Notes under the pieces: model-generated | The model's database searches: none | Told to the model about the DNA's origin: nothing | What the model saw: only the letters and a program-made list of their open reading frames with translations | Part shown: piece after piece, positions 35,949 through 48,486 of the stretch | Layout: each line of letters begins with the position of its first letter | How positions within the stretch are numbered: position 1 is the first letter of the stretch | Position numbers and translations under genes: made by a program | Assembly (NCBI GenBank): GCA_963718635.1 | Contig: OY970367.1 | Location: 310,001 to 374,000, forward strand | Length of the DNA: 64,000 nt | Direction of reading: 5' to 3' | From: JAIOQJ01 sp963718635 | Lineage (GTDB): Bacteria; Planctomycetota; Planctomycetia; Gemmatales; Gemmataceae

Positions 35949-38900
35949 ATGAATCTCTCCCGTCGTTTAGTGGCCAAGATGGCTCCCCTCTTTGTCGTCG
36001 CTATCGCGATTCTTGGGCTACAGGCCGGGAAAGCAAAGGCGGCAAGCCCGTATACGTGGGTTGGCAATACGACGGGCAACTGGAGTGTTCCTACAGACTG
36101 GACCGGCAGCAATGCTCCTGCCGCCGGTGGAAGTGCAACGGACTTACTTAATTTCGCGGGCACTACTGGTGCCGCGTTTACTGCAACCGACGATCTCGCC
36201 GGCCAGTATCTGTTGAACCAGTTAAGCATCAACAACAGCGGCGGTGCCGGTCTGTTTACCCTGGCGACAAGCGGCACGGCAACAGGCCTTACCTTCGGTG
36301 GCACCACTCCTACGCTCACGGTGGCAGCGACTAATACTGCGGCGGCCTTGATCTCGGCTAACATCACGTTGGCATCCGCTGCCACCTTTACTAACAGCAG
36401 TGCTGTGCTTTTGACAATCGGCGGCACCGTGACAAACGGTGGTTTCCTGTTGAACATTGCTGGCACTGGGACAACCGCTTTTACCAACGCCATCAGCGGC
36501 ATCGGAGGCATCACACTTGGTGGCACTGCAACCGCCAATTTGAGTGGCGTCAATAATTACTCGGGCACTACGACCCTCGGCGCCGGCACGACCCTCATCG
36601 CTGGTAGCGCCACTGGTCTTTCGGCCAGCTCGGCTTTGTCCATCACACCGTCCGGATCCGCTACTCTGAACTTGGGCACCTTTGGCGGGACCGTCGCCAG
36701 CCTCACAATGCAGAACCCTACCGCGGCCAATACGCTCACGATTTCAGGAGCGGGCGTTTTGAATACTGGCTCCGTGGTTTTTGCAGGGGCCGGTGCCTTC
36801 ACGTCCACTATAACCGGCGGCACGATCAACTTGGGGTCGGGTGGAACAGTCGATGCAACGGCTTCGGCTGGAACTGCTGGCGCTTCCCGCGTCGTCGCTT
36901 CAGCTCTTCAAGGTTCAAACGTCAACCTGAAGAGTGGGAATGGTACTTCGGGTAATCAGTTGACTACCTTCAGTGGGAACAACACTGCCTTGACGGGCGT
37001 TGTGAACCTAACCGGCATGATCAATTTTTCCAACCAGAATGCCGCCTCGAATCAGACGCTGAATATTGCTGGTGTAAACGCGGGCCTCGTGGATAATACA
37101 GGCATTACGTTGACGAATGCGATCACCTTGTCCAACACCATGCAACTCCGTGCCTACGGCGGCAAAACGTTGACGCTCAACGGAATCATCAGCGGAACTG
37201 GTGGCATAACAAATGTCGATACCGGTGTTGAAGTTTTCGGCAACGTCAACACCTACACGGGTACGACAACCCTCACTGCGGGCGGATATACTATCAGTTC
37301 AACGGGTGTCCTTGGCGCTGGGGCTACCGGCACGGCCATTACCATCGCGGGCACTTTTACTGACAACAGCACGGTTGCAGTCACCGGCGGTTTGACCGGC
37401 ACGACCTCTTTAACGATAAACAGCGGCACGACGACGCTTTCCAATCTTAACAGCTACACCGGGATTACGGCCCTCAATGCGGCAACACTGGTTTTGGGTA
37501 ATAATTCGGCACTCGGCAGCACGAGCCAGGTGAGCATTAACGGCGCCGGCATTTTGCAGTCGAGCGTCGCCAATTTGGTTCTGCCGTCGGCCATCCCTTT
37601 CAACTTCGCCAGCAACTGGACCGTCTCAGGCGCCAATTCCATCACCATCAACGGCGCTGACTAATTTCAACGCCACGACGTTCACTAACAGCATCACCGG
37701 CGGCAACATCTTGACGCTCGCCGGGGCGGTCAACATTGCAGAGGCGCCGACAACATCCCGAACCTTGATCTTAAGCGGAGCCGGAAATACGACCATCAGC
37801 GGCATCATTGCCAATGCGGCCGGTGCAACGACTGCCGTTGGTTCGCTGACTTACAGCGGCACCGGCACGTTGACGCTTACCAACACGGAAAACTATAAAG
37901 GCGCCACCACGATTAGCTCCGGCACCGTCGCCTTGGGCAGCGGCGGCAATCTCGCGGCGACTGCCGTTACGGTCGCCAGTGGCGCTACCTTGGCCGTCAC
38001 GCCGGGTGTTCTGTCGGCGACGAATGCTATCGCCACCGGCGGCGCGCTGACCCTGAGCACCGGTTCCGCCTTTACGATGTTGGATGGGACGACCAGCACG
38101 TTTACCGTCAATGGCGCCGGCGCTCTCGGCGCCTCCACCATGATGTTCGAACTTGGCGGGACCACCACGGCCACGGATCGCCTCACCATCACGGGCGCTG
38201 CCACTATCACCAATGCCGGTGAGAAGATCAACATCACCGCGATCGGCTCGACCGCTTTAACCGGCGGGCCATTCACCTTGATTTCCGGTGGGGCTGGTTC
38301 TACGTTGGCCACTAATCCGTACACGCTAGGCAACTCGCGAGTCACCGTGGGAACGACCGCTTATGGTCTGTCGCTTACCAGTTCCGCCGGCTCGGTAGTC
38401 CTGAACATCACGGGATCAGGGGCCGCGTCCGCTTATTGGACCGGCAATCAAGGCAACAACTGGAATGCGACTTCTGGCAGCAACACGAATTGGGCCACCA
38501 CGCTGGCCGGCACTACTGATCTCGGAGCCCAGCCCGGCGCCTTGCAGGACGTCTATTTCGCTGCCACGGGCGCCACTAATTTGACGACTAACGTCGTAAA
38601 TGCACCCTACACGATTAACAGCTTGAATTTCCTATCCACTACCGGCGCCGTGACGATCGGCGCGGGCAGTGCCATTACGCTCAATGCCGGGTCTTCGGGC
38701 AATATCGGCATTTCGGATGCAAGCAGCGGCGCCGTCACCATCAACACACCCCTGACGCTCGGCGCCGCGCAAACTTGGACCAACAGCAGCGTCAGTGCGT
38801 TGACAATCAACGGCGCCGTGACGAATGGCGGCTTTGGCCTGACGACCGCCGGAACCGGCAGCATCGTGATTGGAAATGCCATTAGCGGAGCCGGCGCTTT

Positions 38901-41900
38901 GACCGTGACCGGCGCTGGAGGCACCACCCTTTCGGGAAACAACACCTATACGGGCGGCACCACGGTTAGCAATAGCACACTAATACTCATTGGCGGTACC
39001 GGCAGCACTCAAGCGGGCACACTCTCCACCACTGGCAACGTCACTGTTGCCTCGGGCGGCACTCTCCAGCTTCAAGCGACATCTGCGAATACGACCAGCG
39101 GCGTCTCCTACGCGCTCAGCAACAGCACGGGTGCCGGCGGAAACGGCGGCGGCCAGCTGAACTTGGCCAATGGTTCCACCCTACAATTGCGTTCCGATAC
39201 CGCCGTCTCGTTCGCTGGCACTAACAAAATTGGCTCGCTCAACAACGCCACCGTGGGAATCAACGTCGATCAGCTGACGTCCGCAGGCGTCGGCAATGCC
39301 TTTACCTTGGCCTCCGGTGGCTCGATTTACGCCAATACCGTCGCCCTGAACATTACAGGCGGTCATAGTAACACACTAGTTCTGGGAGCGTTGACTAACA
39401 TAGGCGTCGCCGGCAGCAACATCACGTTGAATCCCACGACGACGACAGTGCAGTTACTCGGCTACACGAGTACGAACAATGCCGGCAACACGCTTGTTTT
39501 GGGTGGCAGCACCACCGGCAACACGGTAACGGGCAACATCACTGTCGGCTCGGGCGGCGTAGCGGTTACCTCTTCCGGCACCGGTACTTGGACTCTATCC
39601 GGCGCAAACACGTATGTTGGCACGACGACCCTAAGCAGCGGCACCCTCATCTTCGCGGGAGCAGGCACTTTGCCGGGATCGAGCGCGATCTCTGTCACCG
39701 GCGCCAGCGCATTTACGGTTCTTAACAACGGCGCCGGCAACAATGGAACGATTGCGCAAGGCAATACGTTGACTCTGAATTCGAACGTGACTGAGACATT
39801 AAACGTCGGCAACAATGGCAGCAACACCGGCAACACGATCGCCTTCGGCGCCTTGAGCAATCCTCAAAACACCGGTCTGGCTAATTTGGCCGTCAACGGG
39901 TCGAACGGGTACAACGTATCGTTCACCTCTTTTGCGCTTCCAGGCAGCAACGGACAAAGCTCGCAGCTCACCCCGACTAATGCGAGCATCACGATTATCG
40001 GCAATGTGACCAACACCATCGGGAGTACGGCTACTAAGTTTGATACGCTGTTCCTAGACGGCACCTCGACGGGCAATCTCATTAGTGGTGTCATCTCGAA
40101 TCAAGCTTCTTCTACGGTCGGCAACGGCGACACACGCGTGACGAAGCAGAACACCAGCACTTGGACTCTTTCAGGCGCCAATACCTACGTTGGGCCCACA
40201 GCGGTGAATGGCGGTACGCTGGTTTTGGCCTCAAATAACAATTCAGGATCATTGGGCTTGACGGCCGTAACCGTCTCCGGAGCCACACTGCAAATTCTCA
40301 ATACGGGAACGACACCCAACTACACTATTGGCGCGACGAGTGGAGCAATCACGACGGGTGGTCTGACCATCGGTGGAGTCGCCGCCGCGACCGCCGCCAA
40401 TTTGACCTTCTCGAACGCCGAGACGGCGACCAGCGCCTTGACGGTAAACAATCCCACCGCCACGAACACGGCCCTCACTTTCGGCAGCACCACCGCGAAT
40501 ACCACGACGGCGACTTTGACCTTCAACACGGGCAACAGCTCGGTGGACAGCATCACGACCAACGCGAAAGCCCTGGTGAACTTGGGCGGGGCGGTTGTGA
40601 ACCTGACGGCGCTCTCCGGAACGACATTAGCAAACGGGACATATACACTGCTAACGACTGCAGCCGCCGGTCTGACCCAAACGGGAACATTCACGTTGGG
40701 CAGCTACTCAGCCCCAGCTGGCACTGTCGACTACTTGACGACCACGGGCAACACCCTCGTGTTGAACGTAGGAGCTGCTGGCACTGGCGCCGGAGCGACT
40801 ACTGTTTACTGGAGCGGCAGCATCAGCACGGTTTGGAATGCGGGACTCGGCACTACGACGACCAACTTCGTAAACGCACTTACCGGCGGTACGCAGGTCG
40901 CTGTCCCTGACGCCGGCACCAACGTCATTTTCACCTCAAATGGCGCCATCAATGTCGGCACGACGCTCGGCCAGGGTTTCAACATCAACAGTCTAACTTT
41001 CAATTCGCTGAGTACGGGCGTTTCGATCGGCGGTTCGCTGCCTCTGACCATCATGGCGACCAACTCCGCCGGCAACACGTCGGGCAACGGCATCACCATG
41101 CAGAGCGGCCAGTCGGCGGTCACTATTAGTGCTCCGGTTATTCTTGGCGGCACTCAGACCTGGACGAATAACTCGGCGAACGGCCTGATCGTTTCCGGCA
41201 ACGTGTCGGGCGGTTTCGGTTTGACGGTGAATGCAACGGCAGCCGGGGCTTTCACACTCTCTGGAAGCAACACGTTCACTGGCGGCCTCACGCTGACGGC
41301 AGGCACGCTGTTGATCAATAGCGCCACCGCCCTTGGCACTGGCACCTTCACCATCAACGGCGGAACGATCGACAATACCACCGCCGGCGCCCTGGTCTTG
41401 ACGACGAACAACCTCCAGAATTGGAATGCCGATTTCACGTACACAGCCAGCGTTCATTCCTTGACCATGGGTAATGGCGCGGTGACGATCAATGCCACGC
41501 GCACGATCACCGTCGGCCAATTCAACTTCGGCGAACCAGGCGTCATTGGCGATGGAGGCAGCGGATTCGGCATCACCAAGAATGGTGCCGGCACCTTGAC
41601 CCTGAGCGGATTGAATACTTTCTCCGGCGCCGTCACCGTGAACAGCGGCATCCTGAACTTCAACACGGTTTTCAACGTCAGCGGCGGTGCCAGCGCCTTG
41701 GGCGTCCTACCACGATCGCCGCCGGCACTATTAACTTGGGAAACTCATCGACTACAGGCAACTTGACCTATAGCGGCGCCGGCTCGACGACCGATCGCGT
41801 CATTAACTTGGCTGGGAGCACCGGCGGCGGCACGCTCGATCAATCGGGTACGGGCCTGTTGGATTTCACGAGCGGCCTAACGGTTACCACCAGCGGCGCC

Positions 41901-44900
41901 AAGACCTTCACTTTGCAAGGTTCCACTGCCGGCACCGGCCAGTTCGACGGTGCGATCGTCAATGGCAGCGGCACAGTTGCTCTTGTTAAAGCGGGCACCG
42001 GCACTTGGACCCTGACCAATGCCGGCAATACTTACAGCGGTGGCACTACGTTGACCGGCGGCACACTTTCGATCGCCGCGGACGGTGCGTTGGGTGCTTC
42101 GTCTGGCGGCGTGACCTTCAACGGCGGCTCGCTTCAAATCACCGGCACGACGAACAACGCCCTCGCTGCCACTCGAAGTCTCACTCTTACGGGTGCAGCT
42201 ACATTCGACATCAACAATGTGGCCAATACCTACGTCGTATCGCAAAGCGGCACCGCCGGCGGTGCAGTTACAAAGTTGGGAGCAGGAACGCTGAACTTTA
42301 CGGGGGCTTTACTTAACTTCAATGGCAAATCCGTCACGGTTAGCGCGGGCACATTGATCAAGTCGGGCGCTTCAGGAGGCGCCGCCGGTGCAATAACCGT
42401 AGGAAACTTAGCCGGGAACGCCACTTTGAACATTGCCAACGGCGGTACCTTGGTGGGAACCACGCTAACCGTTGGAGCAATCGCAAATGCCGTCGGAGCC
42501 GTGAACATCGTAACTGGCGGGACGCTAAACCCTGCAACGCCCGAAACGACCGATACCAACGTCTCATTCGGCGCCATCACTGGAGCTTACGGCGCCTTAT
42601 ATATGACGGGGGGCACTTATACTGAGTCGCGTTTCCAGTTTGGTGGTGTAAGTGGTTCAGGCGGTACGGGTGTTGGCTTGGTCGCGGGTGGTACTGTGAA
42701 TACCAACGGCTACTTGATACTCGCTCGCGACCAGGCATCTATCGGCGAATTGACCATCACTGGCGGTACTATCAATCACACGAGTGCCAGCCAAAATATT
42801 TATCTCGGTTTGGCGGCCACGGGCACTGGCCGTGCGGAACTGACCATTGCCGGCGGCCTGGTCGACAATACGGGAAAAAGTGTTTCTTTCTCGGGCGGCG
42901 GTTTTAACGTCGGCGCGGGGTTCGTGGGAGTGTTGAATTTAAATTCCGGTACGTTATTGACGAATTCAATCGCGCAAGGGTCGGTCGGCACGAGCATCGT
43001 TAATTTCAACGGTGGGACGCTGAAAGTGGCGGCGACAGGCACAATCCTGGCGCCCGCAGGCACGGGCACGCTTACTAATTATGTCAATGGCGCCTTTGGG
43101 TCTTTCAACGGCGGGGCAGTGATCGATACGAACAATTCGGCCGCAACGATCTCTGCGAACCTCGTCGCCCCGACTGGCAAAGGAGTTGCGAGTCTGGCAA
43201 TTACCAACGCCGGCAGCGGCTATATCGGAGCTCCTTATGTGCAAATCACGGGCAATGGCGTCGGAGCTACAGGCTACGCCGTCGTCGATGTAACTGCCGG
43301 CAGTGCGACCTTTGGTCAGGTGACCAGCATCGTTATCACCAACCCGGGCGTGAACTACACGACCGCAAGCGTAACTTTGGTGAATGGCGGCGGCACTGGC
43401 GCTACGGCATCGCCCACCTTGAATTTGGCGAATTCTAGCGGCGGACTGACCAAAATCGGCGCCAACACTTTGACGCTTTCCGGGGCCAACACGTATAGCG
43501 GGCCCACACTTGTCAACGTCGGCATTCTCAAAGCGGGCGTGGCATCTGTCGCTAATGTCAGCGGCGCCTTCGGCAATAATTCTGCCGTAACGCTCGCTAA
43601 CATCGCGGGCGTCTCGCTGGACATCACGGGCTTCAACACGCAGATCGGTTCGCTATCGGGTGGCGGCGGCACCGGCGGCAACGTCACGCTCGGCGCGGCC
43701 ACACTAACGATCGGCGGCGACAACACTAGCCCGGCCGCTTACGCTGGCGCCATTTCCAGCACCGGCACCCCAACCACCAGCGTTATCAAGATCGGCACCG
43801 GCATCGAGTCCCTCTCTGGCGTCAACCTCTATATAGGCGCCACGCAGGTCAACGCGGGCACGCTCAACGTTAACGGTTCGCTCGCCGTTGCTTCCGCCGT
43901 CACCGTCGGGGGTGCATCCGCTTCGGGGACACCGACCTTGACTGGCACTGGGGGAACTGTGGGCGGTAGTGTTACGCTCGCTTCGGCGGGTGGAGGCGCT
44001 GCAGGTATCTTGAATCCTGGCACCGTCGGCACTGTTGGTACTCTGACCGCTGGGTCCGTGGCGTTCAACAGCGGCAGCACTTTTGCGATCGACTTGGGCG
44101 CCGGCTCGAACAATGCCGACAAGCTTGTCATCACAGGTGCGGCCACAATCAGCAGTGGCGCCTTGATCACGTTCAATCAACTCACGACGCCCGATCAAGG
44201 CAAGTACGTGCTGGCAACAGCTACCAGCGGACTGGCTTCGAACCCCTTCACGGGAACCGCCCCCACCGGCTACAACCTAGTGGCGATTTCCACCGAACTA
44301 GACCTGATCCACAAAGCCACGATCGGCACGATTACGCCGACCTTAGCGGCTTCTACCCCGACCGGCTCGATCATCACTGGAGGCAGCCTGGCCTTCAGCT
44401 TCACGGCGACGAACAGCGCTCCTGCTGGATCGTCTTCCTTGAACTTCACCACCGCCGCTGGCACAAACGTAACAGGAACGGTTGCGGGAACCACCACGGT
44501 GGCTGCGGGTTCAACGAGCAGTGCGGTTACCGGCCTGAGTTTCAACGGTGCAACCGTGGGCGCTTCGCAGTCCGGAAGCTTTACGCTAACCGACCCGAAT
44601 GCAACCAACAGCCCTCAAACGGGCACGGTGAGCGTCAACGTCTACGACCACGCGACCAGCAACCTGACGACCGGCACGCTAGCCTTGGGCAACATCCACG
44701 TTGGTTATACCGCTCCTGTTACGAGCAATAGCCTGACGGCTACGAACGGCTCGAACACTGATTTCCGTGTCAACTTGAAAGGCAATGCCACGCCGAGCGG
44801 CAACATCTCGCTGAGCAGCATCAGTGCGGTGGCGCCGGGCGGCAGCGGCACAGTTCAAGCAACCTTGGCTACTGGCCAGGCGATTGGCGCCATCAGCACG

Positions 44901-46356
44901 CCTTTCACATACACCTTCGCCGATGACTCGCTGTTGAGTGGCGCCTCGGCCAATGTCGGCATAGCCAATTTGACCACGACCGGCTTGGTTTACTCCGGCC
45001 AAAGCACTTGGATCACCAATGGCGACGGCACATGGGGTACCTTGGCTTCCAACTTCGGCACCAACTGGGGCGCGAATCAAGGCTCGCCCGGCCTTGATCC
45101 TGGCTTCACCAACACCGATACGGCTACCTTCGGCGACATTCTCACTGGCAACGCTAATGTTACCCTCGACGGCGCGCTTCCGAGCTTAAAGGGCATCACC
45201 TTCAACAGCACGAGCGGCTTTGGCTACACGATCGCCCAAGGTACTGGCAGCGGCTTCCTGACGCTCAGCGGCAATGCCGGCGATGCCACGATCCTTGACT
45301 CGGCTGGCTCGCACACGATCAGCGCCTCCGGTTACGCTAAGCACTGGCTTAAACGTAGCAGTCACGAACGCTCTGGATACCTTGACCATCTCCGGCAACA
45401 TCAGCGGTGGTTCGAACACCGTAACGATGAACGCTGGCGCCGGCACCTTGATTCTTTCGGGTGGAAGCAATGCCTTCGGCAACACGGCTGTCAGCAGCGG
45501 TACGATTCAGTTCGGCGCCTTGGCTGGACAGGTCTCCGCGACGGGCACGGTAACGGTCGGCACCGTGGGTGCAACGGCATCGGCTGGCTCGATCACCGGC
45601 AACGGTACGATTGCATCAACCGTCGGCGGCAGCGTTACGATCAACGATGGTGGTAACATCCGCGGCGGCACCGCGGGGACCTACGGCACCTTGACCCTCG
45701 GCACCGGGGCCACGCCGACCAGCCTGACCTTGAACAGCACGACTGGTGCTGGCGCTGGGGTTGCTGGCATGGGCTCAACTCTGACAACCGAAGTGCTCCA
45801 TGTCGCTTCCGAAGGAGTGAACACTATCCACAGCAGCAGCTTGATCGATCTGTCGGCTCATCCCAGCTCGTTCGTCAACTTGGGTGGTGCAACTACATTG
45901 GGGCCGACGACAGGTGGCATGAGCAATCACATCAACATCAACATTGTTGATACGAACGGGGCGCTCGTTAACACGGAAAGCTACACCATCATCCTGGCCA
46001 AGGCTTACCAGGTTAACGGTGCTGCCTCACCGACACTTACGAACTTCACTTTGAACGGCACCCGATATTCCACTGTCGGGGACGGTGTCACTCCAACGTC
46101 AATCGACTCTGGTACCTTTGGTACGCCGAGTACGAGTGCGAACGGGATTGCAAACGTCAGCGTGCCCACCAATAACACGTTTGGATCATCGCAGCATTGG
46201 GCTTTGTTGATCGATCCGACGGGCCAGTACTTGGAATTGAGCATTGGCACCACGGCTTCGCCGGAAGCGCACCACATCCTGCTGATCTGCGTTATGGTCC
46301 TTCTGGCCGGCTACGCCGTCCGCCGTCGGCTCCAGCTTCGGAGCGTTCAGGCATAG
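35949..46356 (+). CDS. Giant autotransporter-like beta-strand-repeat surface protein, three frameshifts
   Basis: About 3,470 codons. A signal peptide (MAPLFVVAIAILGLQAGKAKA) is followed by thousands of Gly/Thr/Asn/Ser residues in parallel-beta-helix repeats of the PATR type (units such as GTLTLSGANTYTGGTTVSNS and TLSGANTYVGPTAVNGGTLV). After about 44300 the sequence changes to less repetitive domains. The C-terminus SPEAHHILLICVMVLLAGYA then VRRRLQLRS has the Pro-Glu, helix, Arg-cluster form of a PEP-CTERM-like sorting tail. No beta-barrel autotransporter domain is present. Frames change at about 37659, 41705 and 45328; each fits a one-base error. Confidence 0.85.
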
Positions 46357-46701
46357 GTAGCCGAATTTTTCAGACTTCCGGGGCAGGCCAGAACGTTTGC
46401 CCCAGATGTTTGCGGCGAAGATAGAACAGAGGGCGGGCTGACTGGTCGATCGCGAGAGCGACCAGCGGCTTATGCGAGGCCTCCGCTCTGATTTCGTTGC
46501 GGAATCTGCCCGTCCCGTTTAAACTTTCGCGAACATTTCACATTTCAGCCAAATCGGCGTTCGGCTAAGCTGTTTGGTCTGGCAGCTCTCTCCCAAGTCG
46601 AACGGTCGCCTATCTTTCAAATGCTTTCGTTTGATTGTCAATAAGTCCGGGTGAGGTGGGACATGATGCCACCGAAGGGTTCGCGCCGCGCGCGTTAACA
46701 T
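46357..46701. other. Intergenic region after the giant gene
   Basis: No gene seen. A hairpin (CTGGTCG/CGACCAG, 46441-46464) might weakly terminate the giant transcript, but no T-run follows. Confidence 0.4.
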
Positions 46702-46868
46702 GAGGCAGCTTGTGGAAATATTTCCACAAGCTGAAACACGAGAGAATCGTGGGGAAACGCTTTGAAGAAATGCGCACTGCGGAATGGAATTAATATCGAA
46801 GCATTGTAGAGGCGCAGCTTCGGGAAATATTTCCCGAGCTGGAATGCGAGAAAATCGTGGGCAAACGC
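46702..46868. repeat. Two 60-bp direct repeats centred on palindromes
   Basis: Copies at 46702-46760 and 46809-46868 share GGAAATATTTCC-type centres and the downstream AATCGTGGGGAAACGC. The first centre (46707-46732) is a perfect 26-nt palindrome; the second (46816-46840) has TCGGG...CCCGA in place of TGTGG...CCACA, so paired positions changed together and the symmetry is kept. Confidence 0.75.
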
Positions 46869-46930
46869 ACGACGGGCTTTCGATGTCAGTCCCACAGCGT
46901 GGGAGGCAGCTAGAACTACAGAAAATTGAA

Positions 46931-47014
46931 TGCCGAGGAGAAGACTTGAACTTCCACCCCCTTGCGAGGACTAGCTCCTGAGGCTAGCGCGTCTGCCAAT
47001 TCCGCCACCTCGGC
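46931..47014 (-). tRNA. tRNA-Leu(CAG)
   Basis: On the minus strand: acceptor GCCGAGG/CCTCGGC, discriminator A, D arm with GGCGGAATTGGCAGACGC, anticodon stem CTAGC/GCTAG around CTCAGGA (anticodon CAG), and a long variable arm, 84 nt. CCA is not encoded. It is isolated, with no flanking island. Confidence 0.95.
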
Positions 47015-47064
47015 ATGGTCTGTTCACCTTATTCCTGAACGGAGGGCTGTCAAGGCTTTTGGGT

Positions 47065-48257
47065 TCACGAACGGCAGAGCGGGTGCTTTAATTTCAGCCA
47101 CGTGCCGTTGTCTTGGGAACTGGCGACACATTGGGTAATAAAGTTCATGCCATCGACGCCATCGCTTACGTTCGGGTAAAGGCTATGGGCGCCGTCGAAC
47201 TTTTGACCGCTGGTTCGTTTAACGATGTCGTCGTAGACGGCCGTATAAACATTGGCAAACGCTTCGAAAAAGCCTTCAGGATGCCCCGCGGGTAGACGGC
47301 CCGAAGCTGCTGCGAGCTCGCTCAGATAGGGCCCGCCGGCCCGGGTATAGGTCTTGTGCGGTTGCCCGTTAGCACGCACGAATAGCTGGTTGGGATTTTC
47401 CTGATGCCATTCCAGCGAGCCCTTGGTGCCGTCAATTTCGATGCGCACGTCGTTTTCCCGGCCGTGCGAAATCTGCGAGGCGGTTACCGTGCCGAGCGCG
47501 CCGTTGGCGTAGCGAATCACGGCCGTGCCGTAATCGTCCAGCGCCCGGCCTTCGACGAAGCTTTTCAAATGGCAGGAGATCGTATCCGGGATAAGCCCGG
47601 TCATGAAACGGCCGAGGTTATAGGCATGCGTGCCGATGTCTCCAAAGCAACCGGCGATGCCGGACTTTTTCGGATCGGTGCGCCAGGCAGCCTGCTTTTG
47701 ATTGTCGGCTTCCAGGCGGGTGCGCAACCATCCTTGAATGTAACTGGCGCGGATGGCGTTGATTTCGCCGAGCTCGCCGTTCTTAATCATCTCTCGCGCC
47801 TGGCGAACGAGCGGGTAACCGGTGTAGTTATGGGTGACGCCAAACACGACGCCGGTCTTCTGAACGATCTTGGCTAACTCTTCCGCTTGAGCCAGATCAA
47901 ACGTCATCGGCTTATCGCAAAGGACGTTGATGCCGGCTTCGGCAAAGGTCTTGGCAATCTCGAAGTGCGTATGGTTCGGGGTGGCAACGCTTACGAAATC
48001 AATCCGTTGATCGGCCGGCAGTTTGGCTTCCGCGTCCGCCATCTCCTTGTAGGAGCCGTAGGCCCGAGCAGGTGCAATGTCGAAGTCGGCGGCCGAGGCT
48101 TTGGACTTGGCCGCATCGGAGGATAAAGCGCCGGCCACTAACGCCGCACGGTTATCCAAGACGGCCGCCCGCATATGGACGGCGCCGATGAAGGCACTTG
48201 CCCTCCGCCGATCAGCCCCATGCGCAACTTACGATTCAACGGAGCGTTCGTGGCCAT
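47065..48257 (-). CDS. Gfo/Idh/MocA-family oxidoreductase, one frameshift near the start
   Basis: About 397 residues. ATG 48257 gives MATNAPLNRKLRMGLIGGGQ; the next base pattern must shift by one near 48200 to read AFIGAVHMRAAVLDN and on. Then come PNHTHFEIAKTFAEAGINVL followed by CDKPMT (the EKP-like motif, here DKP), FGVTHNYTGYPLVRQAREMI and GDIGTHAYNL, the usual catalytic-domain His. NAD(P)-dependent dehydrogenase of sugars or derivatives; substrate unknown. Single-base frame change, so probably functional. Confidence 0.85.
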
Positions 48258-48400
48258 CGCACAGCATCCTCAAAAGTTCTTGTTTCGACGCGGATCGAAT
48301 GATCAAATCGTTTTAGTTTCCAGGCGGGGAATGTCGAGGAAAGTATTAGCAAACAAATCCGACCCGAACGCGAAGGATGGCATTGCGGCGTGTCTCCACA

Positions 48401-48452
48401 AGCCTGAAGCGCTAGCGAAGAACGTGTGAACTCTTCGCTGGCGCTTCAGGCT
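48401..48452. repeat. 21-bp inverted repeat between two minus-strand genes
   Basis: AGCCTGAAGCGCTAGCGAAGA (48401-48421) is matched by its complement at 48432-48452 with one G-T mismatch and a 10-nt loop. It lies after the kinase stop and before the oxidoreductase start, so it could end the kinase transcript, and it looks like a dispersed palindromic family. Confidence 0.8.
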
Positions 48453-48486
48453 CGTAGTTGCTGTTCTTTCAGCAACGCCAAAGGCT

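Noticed and set aside
36557..46277. Many minus-strand ORFs inside the surface-protein gene
   Set aside because: Low-complexity Val/Pro/Ala-rich antisense shadows of Gly/Thr/Asn repeats; they lack starts and follow the sense-strand repeats.
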